NCBI GenBank assembly: GCA_017439715.1
Contig: JAFSIR010000017.1
Span: 1-59,999 of the forward strand
Source of the DNA: Clostridia bacterium
GTDB lineage: Bacteria > Bacillota > Clostridia > Christensenellales > QAND01
Direction: 5' to 3'
Length of the DNA: 59,999 nucleotides
Numbering within the stretch: the first letter of the stretch is position 1; every line of letters starts with the position of its first letter. Both the position numbers and the translations under genes were made by a program. Under the pieces are notes generated by a model. It saw only the letters and a program-made list of their open reading frames with translations, was not told the origin of the DNA and ran no database searches. Shown here one piece after another: positions 9,273 to 16,935 of the stretch.

Positions 9273-9274
9273 AC

Positions 9275-9499
9275 TTACCTCTTCCCATTCCCAAACAATT
9301 CGTTTGTAAAATCCTTCACTCGGGTCCAGTTGTCTTTGTCCGAGCCAAAATAAACGCCGATTATAACGGCTGCCACGATAAACAAGCTTTTAAAAAAACC
9401 AAATGTTAACAGCAGTACCGACGCTACCAGGCCGATCACTCCGCCCAGTATCTTCCCACGGTTTTCCAGAATAAACGCTTTTATCTTGTTTTCGTTCAT
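9275..9499 (-). CDS. DUF2273 small membrane protein
   Basis: A 74-residue protein with two closely spaced hydrophobic segments (about residues 16-34 and 36-50: GKILGGVIGLVASVLLLTF and SLFIVAAVIIGVYFG) and a charged tail. It matches the DUF2273 family that accompanies AmaP and Asp23 in Firmicutes. It lies 2 nt after nusB's upstream end and 3 nt from amaP. Function is unknown; association with envelope stress comes from its neighbours. Confidence 0.85.
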   Translation of the reverse strand: MNENKIKAFILENRGKILGGVIGLVASVLLLTFGFFKSLFIVAAVIIGVYFGSDKDNWTRVKDFTNELFGNGKR

Positions 9500-9502
9500 C
9501 CT

Positions 9503-10132
9503 TTATTCCTCCGCGTTATTAGCGCTGTTATCCACCGGTGCGATCATAGGCGGCTGCTGTTCTGCCGCAGGCTTATCCTCGCTGTTTTGGATCTTCGCAT
9601 GTCCGGATATGTGCTCCACCAAAACATTAACGGCCGCATTTTCAACGCCGCAGGTGTCTTTCAGCATCTGAGCAAGGTCGCTTTTAAGCTTGTTGGCCAC
9701 ATAAGGCACCGGATCAGCGCCGCTGCACTGCACTTTCATCGCAATCTGAAGCATGCCATCCACGCGGCTGATCGCGCAGGACGCTTCTTTGATGCCGCTT
9801 TCTTCTTTTGCTACCTGCGTACAAAGCTCACCCAACGCAGCAACCGAGATCGAAACGGCTTTATCCCCGCCAACCGCTACTTCATCCGTTAGCTTGAGCC
9901 CGGCCGTTTTGCGCCGAATCCGAATAATCATCACCCGAATAAAGAGCGCCATCAGCACACAAAGAACCGCTGTTGCCAACACCTTGATCTGCCATTTTGC
10001 CATGATAAAAGCAAACAAATTGGTCAAATAGGACAGCGGAACAAAGCCCCACAAGAACACGATCAGCCAAACGCAAACAGTTAAGCTGATCAGCGAAGCT
10101 AAGATCAACAATATCCGGTCCCATGCTCTCAT
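9503..10132 (-). CDS. amaP: Alkaline shock response membrane anchor AmaP
   Basis: A 209-residue protein with two N-terminal membrane segments (roughly residues 5-30 and 47-70) and a cytoplasmic part that itself resembles Asp23 (SISVAALGELCTQVAKEE...). In Staphylococcus AmaP holds Asp23 at the membrane. I choose ATG 10132, with AAGGAG 11 nt upstream; an in-frame GTG at 10144 overlaps that SD and is less likely. A Q- and A-rich tail ends the protein. It forms one unit with the Asp23-family gene before it and DUF2273 after it. Confidence 0.85.
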   Translation of the reverse strand: MRAWDRILLILASLISLTVCVWLIVFLWGFVPLSYLTNLFAFIMAKWQIKVLATAVLCVLMALFIRVMIIRIRRKTAGLKLTDEVAVGGDKAVSISVAALGELCTQVAKEESGIKEASCAISRVDGMLQIAMKVQCSGADPVPYVANKLKSDLAQMLKDTCGVENAAVNVLVEHISGHAKIQNSEDKPAAEQQPPMIAPVDNSANNAEE

Positions 10133-10177
10133 GCAGATATTCACTCCTTTTTAGGCTTGTCCATTTTCTGATAATGA

Positions 10178-10204
10178 TAAAATGCCCTCCGGCAAGGAGG
10201 GCAT
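10178..10204 (-). terminator. Hairpin between asp23 family gene and amaP
   Basis: ATGCCCTCC (10182-10190) and GGAGGGCAT (10196-10204) form a perfect 9-bp stem with a 5-nt loop, 8 nt after the asp23 stop. On the minus strand only a broken T stretch (TTTATC) follows, so it is probably a partial terminator that lowers amaP, DUF2273 and nusB relative to the abundant Asp23 protein. That role is inferred. Confidence 0.6.
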
Positions 10205-10211
10205 GCCAAAC

Positions 10212-10640
10212 TTAGCGGGCGCTGTCCCCTTCGGGCAAAGTTGCTGCTGCAGATTCTTCCGCGGCTTTCTTTTCAAACACGATGCCCTGCACATTTACGT
10301 TCACTTCAACAACGCGAAGGCCGGTCATCATTTCCACAGACGATTTTACGCTCTGCTGCACTTTTTCGCAAACCTCACGGATGTTAAATCCATACTGTGC
10401 AATGATATTGATCTCCAGCGCACACTCTTCCGTGCCCATCTCGATTTTTACACCTTTGGTAAGGTTTTTACGCCCGAGCAATTCTACTACACCGGAAGTG
10501 AAGCTGCCGCTCATCCCGGCAACACCTTCCACATCAGTGGTCGCCAAAACAGCAATCGTAGATACAACATCGTTATTGAAAGAAATCTTGCCTGACTGTT
10601 CCGCACTGATCGAGAACTCTTTGTTTACATTGTCAGCCAT
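10212..10640 (-). CDS. Asp23/Gls24 family envelope stress protein
   Basis: The 142-residue protein carries the Asp23 fold: ISFNNDVVSTIAVLATTDVEGVAGM, then GVKIEMGTEECALEINIIAQYG and VNVNVQGIVFE. It is soluble, expected to be abundant and to form a layer under the membrane by binding AmaP. It has its own good promoter (10672-10700) and a GGAGGTG SD. An alanine- and glutamate-rich tail follows the domain. In Bacillus the equivalent (yqhY) is next to accBC; here acc genes are missing and spoIIIAH comes directly before. Confidence 0.9.
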   Translation of the reverse strand: MADNVNKEFSISAEQSGKISFNNDVVSTIAVLATTDVEGVAGMSGSFTSGVVELLGRKNLTKGVKIEMGTEECALEINIIAQYGFNIREVCEKVQQSVKSSVEMMTGLRVVEVNVNVQGIVFEKKAAEESAAATLPEGDSAR

Positions 10641-10671
10641 GAAATATGCACCTCCAACCTATTGTTACCAC

Positions 10672-10700
10672 ATTATAACAGATTTTATACGCTTTCACAA
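10672..10700 (-). promoter_or_regulatory. Sigma-A promoter of the asp23-amaP-DUF2273 unit
   Basis: Minus-strand -35 TTGTGA (10695-10700), a 17-bp spacer and a perfect -10 TATAAT (10672-10677) with an upstream TG (extended -10). The predicted start lies about 25 nt before the Asp23-family ATG. It separates this unit from the sporulation genes upstream. Confidence 0.75.
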
Positions 10701-10736
10701 CGCGAGTTTTATTTGGCTGCAGGTGTCATACATCCG

Positions 10737-11246
10737 TTAGTTTTGCAGGATGATTTTTACGTTCTCGCTTTTTTCGCCTGCTTCCGTTCGAACGATCTCA
10801 AATATCTGGGCTGCGTTCGCTTCCGTCAGTTCTTTTTCGTTGTCCAGCACCACGTTCACAGAACCGGGTTTTACCGTAACAACGCACTCTTTATATCCCA
10901 GTGCCTTGACAAGCCCTTCGATATTGGCCTCAGTCTCAATTGCGGAGATCAGCGCCAGCTTTTGCTGCTCTGCATCCTTCTTTGTTGTAGGATCCGTTTT
11001 CTCACCGGTTATGATCGTGTCAAGATAGGCAATTTCTTCCGCCCGTGCAGCCGACCGATCCGTTCTGAACGATTGATAAAACGTTTGCGCCGTTTCGTTT
11101 TCTTGTTCTTCAGCCCCGGAAACGATCGACAACTGCTGCCCGCCGGTTTTTTTGCTCAAATAGTAATTGGCGGTCCCTGTAATGCAAAGCGCCAAAAACA
11201 GGCCCATAAAAATAAAGTGCTTTTTCTGCAGCTTTCCTTTTTTCAT
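10737..11246 (-). CDS. spoIIIAH: Stage III sporulation protein AH
   Basis: Mother-cell membrane protein that forms a ring and pairs with forespore SpoIIQ across the two membranes during engulfment. The 169 residues have one membrane segment (about 10-27, HFIFMGLFLALCITGTAN), a long charged helix with Q/E-rich linker, and a C-terminal YscJ/FliF-like ring domain (EANIEGLVKALGYKECVVTVKPG...). It is shorter than the 218-residue Bacillus protein, mostly in the linker. It is the last gene of the spoIIIA operon. Confidence 0.93.
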   Translation of the reverse strand: MKKGKLQKKHFIFMGLFLALCITGTANYYLSKKTGGQQLSIVSGAEEQENETAQTFYQSFRTDRSAARAEEIAYLDTIITGEKTDPTTKKDAEQQKLALISAIETEANIEGLVKALGYKECVVTVKPGSVNVVLDNEKELTEANAAQIFEIVRTEAGEKSENVKIILQN

Positions 11247-11259
11247 GCTGTTTCCTCCT

Positions 11260-11763
11260 TCATTTCATTTCAAACACTTCGATTTTGGAAGCCGGTATCC
11301 CAAGCGCTGTTTGCACCGCTTGAGAAATAGACAGTCTTACGCTGATCGATGATGCACCCTGCGCAACCACAATCACCCCCAATACCGCCGGCCTGTCTTT
11401 TCTCAACACCACCACTTCACCCTGCATGGCCGCTGGGCTTTGTGATTCGGTTTGGCTGCTTGACTGGCCATTGCCCGATATGCTTACGTTTCTGTCATAA
11501 GCCGGCACTTCTTCGCTTGAAGAAGCATACGTGATCATAACGGACACTTTGCCCACATCTTTGATCGCGCTCAGTGTTGCAACCAGATCTTCATGCTCCT
11601 TTGCCGCATCAAACGTGCCGTTTGCCGGCGCCGATGCCGCCATCAGCTCATTTTTATCCTCACTCGGCCAAAGCGCCAGCAATAACACCAGCAAGATGAT
11701 CCCCATTGCCGCCAGCTCTTTTTTGTGTGCAGTGATAAAGCCTGTGCAGCGAAGAATGTTCAT
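11260..11763 (-). CDS. spoIIIAG: Stage III sporulation protein AG
   Basis: Ring-forming channel component in the mother-cell membrane. The 167-residue protein has one membrane segment (AAMGIILLVLLLALW, about 20-35), a serine/glutamine-rich insertion in the middle, and the conserved ring-domain end RPAVLGVIVVAQGASSISVRLSISQAV followed by IEVFEMK. I choose ATG 11763, preceded by GAGAGGAGA at 6 nt; the upstream ATG (11781) lies where that SD must be. Bacillus SpoIIIAG is 229 residues, so this copy is compact. Confidence 0.92.
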   Translation of the reverse strand: MNILRCTGFITAHKKELAAMGIILLVLLLALWPSEDKNELMAASAPANGTFDAAKEHEDLVATLSAIKDVGKVSVMITYASSSEEVPAYDRNVSISGNGQSSSQTESQSPAAMQGEVVVLRKDRPAVLGVIVVAQGASSISVRLSISQAVQTALGIPASKIEVFEMK

Positions 11764-11798
11764 GGCTGTTCTCCTCTCCATCTTATTGATTTAGCGGA

Positions 11799-11975
11799 TC
11801 AATTATGTTTAAAGATCATAAAAAGCGGTTCGATCATGATCAGCACCAGCACGCAGTTTAAGATCATGCCGGAAATTCGCTTCAGATTGCCCGATGGCTG
11901 TGCCCATTCAAACAAACCTACGATGATTGAACCGGCAATTATTTTCATCACATACACATAAAACGCATTCTGCAT
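11799..11975 (-). CDS. spoIIIAF: SpoIIIAF reduced to its membrane domain
   Basis: A 58-codon gene between spoIIIAE and spoIIIAG, starting ATG 11975 with GAGGTG 6 nt upstream and only 3 nt after the spoIIIAE stop. Two hydrophobic segments (about residues 5-20 and 38-54) flank a polar turn QPSGNLKRISGM, the same layout as the first 60 residues of Bacillus SpoIIIAF (turn PSSSMQKYAKM, end of helix 2 MLTPIFKLFK versus MIEPLFMIFK here). The soluble ring-like C-terminal domain of about 150 residues is absent. There is no room for it before spoIIIAG and no frameshifted remnant. Confidence 0.85.
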   Translation of the reverse strand: MQNAFYVYVMKIIAGSIIVGLFEWAQPSGNLKRISGMILNCVLVLIMIEPLFMIFKHN

Positions 11976-11978
11976 GTT

Positions 11979-13151
11979 TCACCTCATCATTATGGTCATT
12001 GATCCGGCCCGTATCATCAGTGTGATCAAAATAAACATCATAGTCGCTACTGTCAGTACCGCCAGGTACATCAGTGTTAAAACATAGCTCAGCCGCTCCA
12101 TGCATTTGGCCAGATTTTTGTTGCCGAACGGCTCTATAACCATCCCTGCCAACCGCATCAACAGCGAAAGCGCCACGATGCGCAGCACCGGTGTTAACGC
12201 TGCACAGGCGATCAACAAAAGCCCTGCAACGCCCACCCCCTGTTTTACCACCAGTGAACAGGCGATTACTGTGTCTGCTGTGTCCGCCACCATGCCGCCA
12301 ATAATGGGCACCATCTTATCAATGGCATATTTTGTTGTTCTCAACCCGATCCCGTCCGTTACTGCGCTTGTCATTCCCTGCAGGGCTGTAATGCCCAGGA
12401 ATACAGTGAACACAAACGTGGTCATCCACTTTGCCGCCCACAATACCATGTCTGTTACTCGTTTTATCTGGATCTTATCCGATAAATGGTCTGCCAATGT
12501 CAAAACACCGCCCGCCAGAATAGCGGGCATGGTTATGCGTTTGATCATGGTCACGATCGATCCGGCCAAAAACGTCATCGCCGGTTTAAACACTCCGGCC
12601 GTAGCCGAAGCGCCTAACGCGGTCAACGTTGTCAGCATCACCGGGAACATGGATTCCAGAATGCCTGTCATGCTTATGATCGCATCGATACCGATCGAGA
12701 ACGCATTTTTCAGCAGTGAAACGGTCACAGTCATCGCCGCCAAGGCGCCTAAATACCGGCATACTTTTGCCGTGCCTCCACCCAATGTGTCGGCGCCCAA
12801 CAGGCCGAAAATACCGGTAATGGCGCACAAAACCACAATTTTAAAAAGAATGCCTGTATTGGACCGGAGCGATTCCATGATGGCCCGAAGCGCGCTTTGC
12901 GCAATGCTTTGGGCATCAAGCTGTATTTCTCCGTTTATGAAACCGATTATCCATTCCCTGATATTCTTAGCGTCAAACACCGCTCCTGTTATCGGGTCTT
13001 CCTTATCGATCGCAAGGCCACCCAGATCCATGGTATACAGATATTGCCTGATCTCTGCCGCAAGCTCATTATCCTGAACTTGCTCTGCCCGCACGCTGCG
13101 CGGCATTAAAACAACGCACAAACACACTAAAAGTGCCGCCAAATGTTTCAT
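11979..13151 (-). CDS. spoIIIAE: Stage III sporulation protein AE
   Basis: Polytopic membrane component of the SpoIIIA-SpoIIQ channel. The 390-residue protein begins with a signal-like segment (MKHLAALLVCLCVVLMPRSVRA), then about 100 polar residues, then seven or more membrane helices (from ILFKIVVLCAITGIFGLLG to YLAVLTVATMMFILITLMI). ATG 13151 overlaps the spoIIIAD stop as ATGA and has AGGTG at a good distance; a longer reading into spoIIIAD is unlikely. It is the largest membrane part of the complex and conserved in all spore formers. Confidence 0.94.
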   Translation of the reverse strand: MKHLAALLVCLCVVLMPRSVRAEQVQDNELAAEIRQYLYTMDLGGLAIDKEDPITGAVFDAKNIREWIIGFINGEIQLDAQSIAQSALRAIMESLRSNTGILFKIVVLCAITGIFGLLGADTLGGGTAKVCRYLGALAAMTVTVSLLKNAFSIGIDAIISMTGILESMFPVMLTTLTALGASATAGVFKPAMTFLAGSIVTMIKRITMPAILAGGVLTLADHLSDKIQIKRVTDMVLWAAKWMTTFVFTVFLGITALQGMTSAVTDGIGLRTTKYAIDKMVPIIGGMVADTADTVIACSLVVKQGVGVAGLLLIACAALTPVLRIVALSLLMRLAGMVIEPFGNKNLAKCMERLSYVLTLMYLAVLTVATMMFILITLMIRAGSMTIMMR

Positions 13152-13528
13152 ATCAACACCTGGCCAAGCTCTGTCAACAGCTTGATCGCCAGCGGCACAC
13201 ACAGCGACAGCAGGCAGATCTTTACTGCGGCTTCTATTTTCGCGGCAATGGCATTTTCCCCCGCATCCTTGCAGGTTTGTATCGTAAACTCTCCCAGATA
13301 CGCCAGCCCCGTAACTTTTATAGCAACGGTGATCATTCCATCATTGATGCTGTATCGGGCGGCGAGGGCCTCCATCGCAGCAAGCGCTTCCTTGAGAACA
13401 GGAACGGCCAGTACAAGCACCAGCGCACCGGTAGCAACCGCACACAGCAGGCCAAGCTCTGGCCTGTGCGTGCGCACAGTTAGCGAAAGTATAGCTCCGA
13501 TCACGGCAATCGCCAGTATCTTAATCAT
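13148..13528 (-). CDS. spoIIIAD: Stage III sporulation protein AD
   Basis: The 126-residue protein has several hydrophobic helices (KILAIAVIGAILSLTV, GLLCAVATGALVLVLAV, and a C-terminal KICLLSLCVPLAIKLL) typical of SpoIIIAD, a small membrane partner of SpoIIIAC. The ATG at 13528 directly follows the spoIIIAC stop; a TTG at 13534 that overlaps that stop (TTGA) is an equally possible start adding two residues. Confidence 0.93.
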   Translation of the reverse strand: MIKILAIAVIGAILSLTVRTHRPELGLLCAVATGALVLVLAVPVLKEALAAMEALAARYSINDGMITVAIKVTGLAYLGEFTIQTCKDAGENAIAAKIEAAVKICLLSLCVPLAIKLLTELGQVLI

Positions 13529-13530
13529 GA

Positions 13531-13728
13531 TCAATACAGGTTGAATACCTGTTTGATATTCTCAAACAGATTGCTTACAAGCTCGATCACCATAAACAGC
13601 ACGATCACCAGCCCAGCGATTGTTACCATCGTGGCCATATCCTCCCTGCCGGACCTGGATAAAAGCTGCGCCAGTACCGCAACCACGATCCCGATCGCCG
13701 CAATTCTGAACACAAGATCAACGCTCAT
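13531..13728 (-). CDS. spoIIIAC: Stage III sporulation protein AC
   Basis: A 65-residue protein with two membrane helices (LVFRIAAIGIVVAVLAQLL and MVTIAGLVIVLFMVIELV) separated by a charged turn SRSGREDMA, the standard SpoIIIAC pattern. It follows spoIIIAB by 12 nt and runs into spoIIIAD. Confidence 0.94.
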   Translation of the reverse strand: MSVDLVFRIAAIGIVVAVLAQLLSRSGREDMATMVTIAGLVIVLFMVIELVSNLFENIKQVFNLY

Positions 13729-13740
13729 ATTTTTCCGCCT

Positions 13741-14232
13741 CTATATGAAAAGTGTAACGATCAACACACCGCACAATAGGCTGATCGAACGGTATAACCG
13801 GGCGGACCGCATAAACTCTTTCTGCGACAACGCCGCTTCTTCCCCAGCATATTGATCAAAGCGCCTGAGTGCCTCTGTCATCGTTTTTCTGTCTTTTGAG
13901 AGTGATTGCCCGGTATAAGCAGCCAAAGCGATATCCCCGTGTTTCAGCGCTTCCCAAGTGCTGTTTAACCGCGCCTCCCAATCCGGCGAACCTGTTTTCA
14001 TGTCTGCCGCTAAGTTTGTAAACAAGTCTCTACCCCGTTTGGGCATTTCTTCCGCTAATTCTTTGAGGATCACCGGTATTTCAAGGCCTGTTGTCCTCGT
14101 TTTCTGTTCTATCTGCCGAAAAGCCTCTTGCAATTCTCGCAATGCCTTAGCTCGCTTCTGAGGATAAACGGCTTTTTCGTTTCCATAAACGAAGGAGAGC
14201 AGTATAATCATCAGGCTCAGCACTGCTTTCAT
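13741..14232 (-). CDS. spoIIIAB: Stage III sporulation protein AB
   Basis: The 163-residue protein has membrane helices at both ends (VLSLMIILLSFVYG, ISLLCGVLIVTLFI) and a helical cytoplasmic middle like type II secretion/GspF-type proteins (LQEAFRQIEQKTRTTG, PVILKELAEEMPKRG). With the ATPase SpoIIIAA it is thought to drive the channel. Its ATG overlaps the spoIIIAA stop as ATGA. Confidence 0.93.
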   Translation of the reverse strand: MKAVLSLMIILLSFVYGNEKAVYPQKRAKALRELQEAFRQIEQKTRTTGLEIPVILKELAEEMPKRGRDLFTNLAADMKTGSPDWEARLNSTWEALKHGDIALAAYTGQSLSKDRKTMTEALRRFDQYAGEEAALSQKEFMRSARLYRSISLLCGVLIVTLFI

Positions 14233-15182
14233 TTCAAATCACGCTGCCATATAATTCTGCCGTTTTTATCGATAATGCTTTGCACGTTTCCCGGCGTTCC
14301 GCCAAGCTGCACAAAGCGTTCAAACGTTTGATTCTCCGCTATTTGCTTGAATGATGGCCTTTGCATCAGCTGCTCAGCGCTGGCGGCGTGCGCAGTTGCC
14401 AGCAGCGCAACGCCCATGTTGGCTGCTTCCATTGCCGTTTTCACGTCTCTTTCATCCCCCAACTCATCCAGGGCGATCACCTGCGGCCCCAGCGCGCGCA
14501 AAGCACGCAGCATACCCTCCCTTTTGGGCCATCCATCCAAAACATCCGTTCGAAGGCCAATATCCATTTGCGGTTCGCCGGCGTAACAAGCCGCGATCTC
14601 ACTCCGCTCGTCTATAAGGCACACCCGCATCCCTTCCGTTCCGCTTTCTCCGTTGGAAACAGCGCGCACTATATCGCGCAGCATCGTTGTTTTGCCCATC
14701 ATAGGCGGGGACACGATCATTGTGCTGCAAAGCCTGTTTTTCTCCATCAGCCACGGAAGTATGTGCTGTGCGCAGCCTTTTATCTGCCTTGCAATGCGGA
14801 TGCACAGCCCTGAGCAACGGCCGATATTCAACCGCCCGTCCTGTTCCATCACTGCCGGGCCGCTCAGGCCAACGCGATGGCCGCCCTGTAATGTGATAAA
14901 CCCGTTCCCAATCTGCGCTTCATAGGCATAAACGGAATGCCGGCATAGTGCTGAAAACGTTTCTTCAACCATTTTTGCGTCCATGATAAATGCTGCAATG
15001 GGTGACCGGCTCCATTCGCCGTTAACATCTATAAACCAATCGTGCTTTCCCCGAACCGCCATCATCGGCTTTCCTGCGCGGATCCTGATCTCATCCGCGC
15101 GCTCCAGGCTGTTTTGCCGTTCCAGCAAACAGCAAAGCTCTTTGGGCAGCAATTCTCTGATCCCCTGTAAGGCCCTTTGCAT
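14229..15182 (-). CDS. spoIIIAA: Stage III sporulation protein AA (ATPase)
   Basis: Secretion-type ATPase of the sporulation channel. The 317-residue protein has the P-loop SPPMMGKTTMLRD, the segment CLIDERSEIAACYAG, and the Walker B VIALDELGDERDV. The start ATG 15182 has GAGGGGA 7 nt upstream; the open frame extends to 15380 but that part crosses the efp terminator and reads unrelated sequence. It is the first gene of the eight-gene operon, and a sigma-E-like promoter lies 25-53 bp before the start codon. Confidence 0.94.
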   Translation of the reverse strand: MQRALQGIRELLPKELCCLLERQNSLERADEIRIRAGKPMMAVRGKHDWFIDVNGEWSRSPIAAFIMDAKMVEETFSALCRHSVYAYEAQIGNGFITLQGGHRVGLSGPAVMEQDGRLNIGRCSGLCIRIARQIKGCAQHILPWLMEKNRLCSTMIVSPPMMGKTTMLRDIVRAVSNGESGTEGMRVCLIDERSEIAACYAGEPQMDIGLRTDVLDGWPKREGMLRALRALGPQVIALDELGDERDVKTAMEAANMGVALLATAHAASAEQLMQRPSFKQIAENQTFERFVQLGGTPGNVQSIIDKNGRIIWQRDLK

Positions 15183-15206
15183 ACGCTCGTCCCCTCTTTC
15201 CCTTCG

Positions 15207-15235
15207 AATATATGTTTTGTCCGTGCACTTTATCA
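15207..15235 (-). promoter_or_regulatory. Candidate sigma-E promoter of the spoIIIA operon
   Basis: On the minus strand TGATAAA (15229-15235) and CATATATT (15207-15214) are 14 bp apart. The sigma-E -10 consensus is CATACAnT and the spacing fits; the -35 match is partial (ATA core). spoIIIA is a sigma-E operon in Bacillus, so position and family knowledge agree. Confidence 0.6.
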
Positions 15236-15247
15236 CCGTTGGAGAAA

Positions 15248-15279
15248 ATAAAAAAAAGCCGTTTTTCAAACGGCTTTTT
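15248..15279 (-). terminator. Rho-independent terminator of efp
   Basis: AAAAAGCCGTTT (15253-15264) pairs with AAACGGCTTTTT (15268-15279) around a 3-nt loop; on the minus strand the stem is followed by a run of eight T. It ends the efp transcript just before the spoIIIA promoter. Confidence 0.93.
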
Positions 15280-15291
15280 CTCAGTTGGTTA

Positions 15292-15849
15292 TTAGACGCG
15301 GGACATATATTCACCGGTTCTGGTGTCAATGCGCAGCACATCGCCTTCGTTAACAAACAGCGGCACGGCAACCACTGCACCCGTTTCCAACGTGGCAGGC
15401 TTGGTCGCGCCCGTGGCAGTATCGCCTTTCACGCCGGGGTCGGTCTGCGCAACCGCCAGTTCCACAAAGTTCGGCGCTTCCACGGAGAAGGCCTGTCCTT
15501 TAAAGAACTTCACTTCCACATCCGTGTTCTCTTTCACGTACGGCATTGCATCGGCAACAAGATCTTCATTGAGCGGAAGCTGTTCGTAAGTTTCCTTATC
15601 CATGAAGTAGTACAGACCACCGTCATTATAAAGATACTCCATAGTCTTGGTCTCAACATGAGCACGCGGATAACGCTCGGTCGGGTTGAACGTGCGTTCC
15701 AAAACGTTCCCCTGCACCACGTTTTTGATCTTGGTGCGCACAAACGCAGCACCCTTGCCCGGTTTTACATGCTGGAAATCCACGATCACCCAAACCTGAC
15801 CGTCAATCTCGATCGTTTGGCCTTTTCTAAATTCGCCTGCAGACAGCAT
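15292..15849 (-). CDS. efp: Elongation factor P
   Basis: Translation factor that relieves ribosome stalling at polyproline. The 185 residues show three beta-barrel domains; the loop KPGKG (29-33) carries Lys32, the usual modification site. The conserved segments [13 protein letters not shown] at the start and [20 protein letters not shown] at the end match the family length. It follows the M24 peptidase gene by 15 nt, an order (yqhT-efp) also seen in Bacillus. Confidence 0.97.
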   Translation of the reverse strand: MLSAGEFRKGQTIEIDGQVWVIVDFQHVKPGKGAAFVRTKIKNVVQGNVLERTFNPTERYPRAHVETKTMEYLYNDGGLYYFMDKETYEQLPLNEDLVADAMPYVKENTDVEVKFFKGQAFSVEAPNFVELAVAQTDPGVKGDTATGATKPATLETGAVVAVPLFVNEGDVLRIDTRTGEYMSRV

Positions 15850-15864
15850 ATTGTTTCCCTCCGA

Positions 15865-16935
15865 TTAAAGTATAATCAGTTCCTTTTCGGAACCGGTGAA
15901 ATTGATGAACCCTTCCGGCGTAATACAGACCGTATCTTCGATGCGAACACCGAAACGATTTGGCAGATAAATCCCGGGCTCAACAGAAATACAGATGCCC
16001 GGCACAATCACGTCTTCATAGCCAATGGAGAATCTGGGTGTTTCATGAACCAGCAAGCCAAATCCATGGCCCAATCCATGCCCAAAGTAATCCCCATAGC
16101 CCATTTCCGCAATATACCCACGCGCGGCAAAATCCACCTCTTTGCATACCACGCCGGGCGCTATTTTGTCAAGTGCGCGATTTTGCGCTTCCAGCACGAT
16201 CGCGTAGATCTTCTTCATTTCATCCGTCGGTTCACCGATAGCAACCGTTCTCGTCATGTCCGAACAGTACCCGTTCAGCTTGCAACCAAAATCCATCGTA
16301 ACAAAGTCGCCCGCCTGCAGTTTGCGCTCAGAAGGCTCTGCATGCGGCATAGAAGAATTGGGGCCGCTTGCCACGATCGTGTCAAACGCCACTTTCCCGC
16401 CGCGTTTGGCCATAAAATAATCCAGCTCGCTGCGGATCTCGATCTCGGAAATGCCAGGCTTAAGCACGCTCAGAATGTGTGTGAACGCAGCATCGGTAAC
16501 CGCCTGCGCTGCTTTGATCTGCTCGATCTCGCCCGCATCTTTAACGTTGCGGAGCGAATCGATCTTCCCTTCCACAGGGATCCACTCAAAGTCAGGCAGC
16601 TTGCTCTTCATCTCGTTGAGCCACGCAACCGTAACCTTATCCGCCTCAAATGCCACTTTGTGTGTGCCGGTTTTGGCAGCTACCTCTGCAATGCAGGAAA
16701 AGAGCGTCTTATTAAGATCGTATTGGATTACAGTAAAATCAACAGCCTGCTTGCCTGCCTGCTCCGTATACCGGGAATCAGTGTACAGCTCCTGCTCCTG
16801 TTCATGGATAAACAGCGTGGCATTGCTGCCGGAAAAACCGCTCAAATACCTTCTGTTTTCATAGCTGGTGATGATCGCAGCGTCCGCCCCAACTAGTTTA
16901 AGCAGCGCACACATCCGTTCACAACGACTGTTCAT
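15865..16935 (-). CDS. M24 family Xaa-Pro aminopeptidase
   Basis: A 356-residue pita-bread metallopeptidase acting on Xaa-Pro peptides in the cytosol. The N-terminal creatinase-like domain (residues 1-125) is followed by the catalytic domain with the metal ligands in MDFGCKLNGYCSDMTRT, GHGLGHGFGL, SVEPGIY and RIEDTV. It corresponds to YqhT of Bacillus. The ATG overlaps the endonuclease-like gene's stop (ATGA). PepQ-type prolidase activity is the alternative; sequence alone does not separate them. Confidence 0.92.
   Translation of the reverse strand: MNSRCERMCALLKLVGADAAIITSYENRRYLSGFSGSNATLFIHEQEQELYTDSRYTEQAGKQAVDFTVIQYDLNKTLFSCIAEVAAKTGTHKVAFEADKVTVAWLNEMKSKLPDFEWIPVEGKIDSLRNVKDAGEIEQIKAAQAVTDAAFTHILSVLKPGISEIEIRSELDYFMAKRGGKVAFDTIVASGPNSSMPHAEPSERKLQAGDFVTMDFGCKLNGYCSDMTRTVAIGEPTDEMKKIYAIVLEAQNRALDKIAPGVVCKEVDFAARGYIAEMGYGDYFGHGLGHGFGLLVHETPRFSIGYEDVIVPGICISVEPGIYLPNRFGVRIEDTVCITPEGFINFTGSEKELIIL

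Noticed and set aside
12100-13077. A 325-codon plus-strand frame opposite spoIIIAE
   Set aside because: Antisense of a membrane protein gene; no start signals.
14650-14700. SpoIIIAA P-loop SPPMMGKTT as a broken Walker A
   Set aside because: The GKTT core and Walker B are intact, and serine at the first position is tolerated in this family as far as I know.
14983-16896. A 637-codon open frame on the plus strand opposite efp and the M24 peptidase gene
   Set aside because: It is the mirror of two well-recognised genes, has no SD or family motifs and reflects their codon bias.
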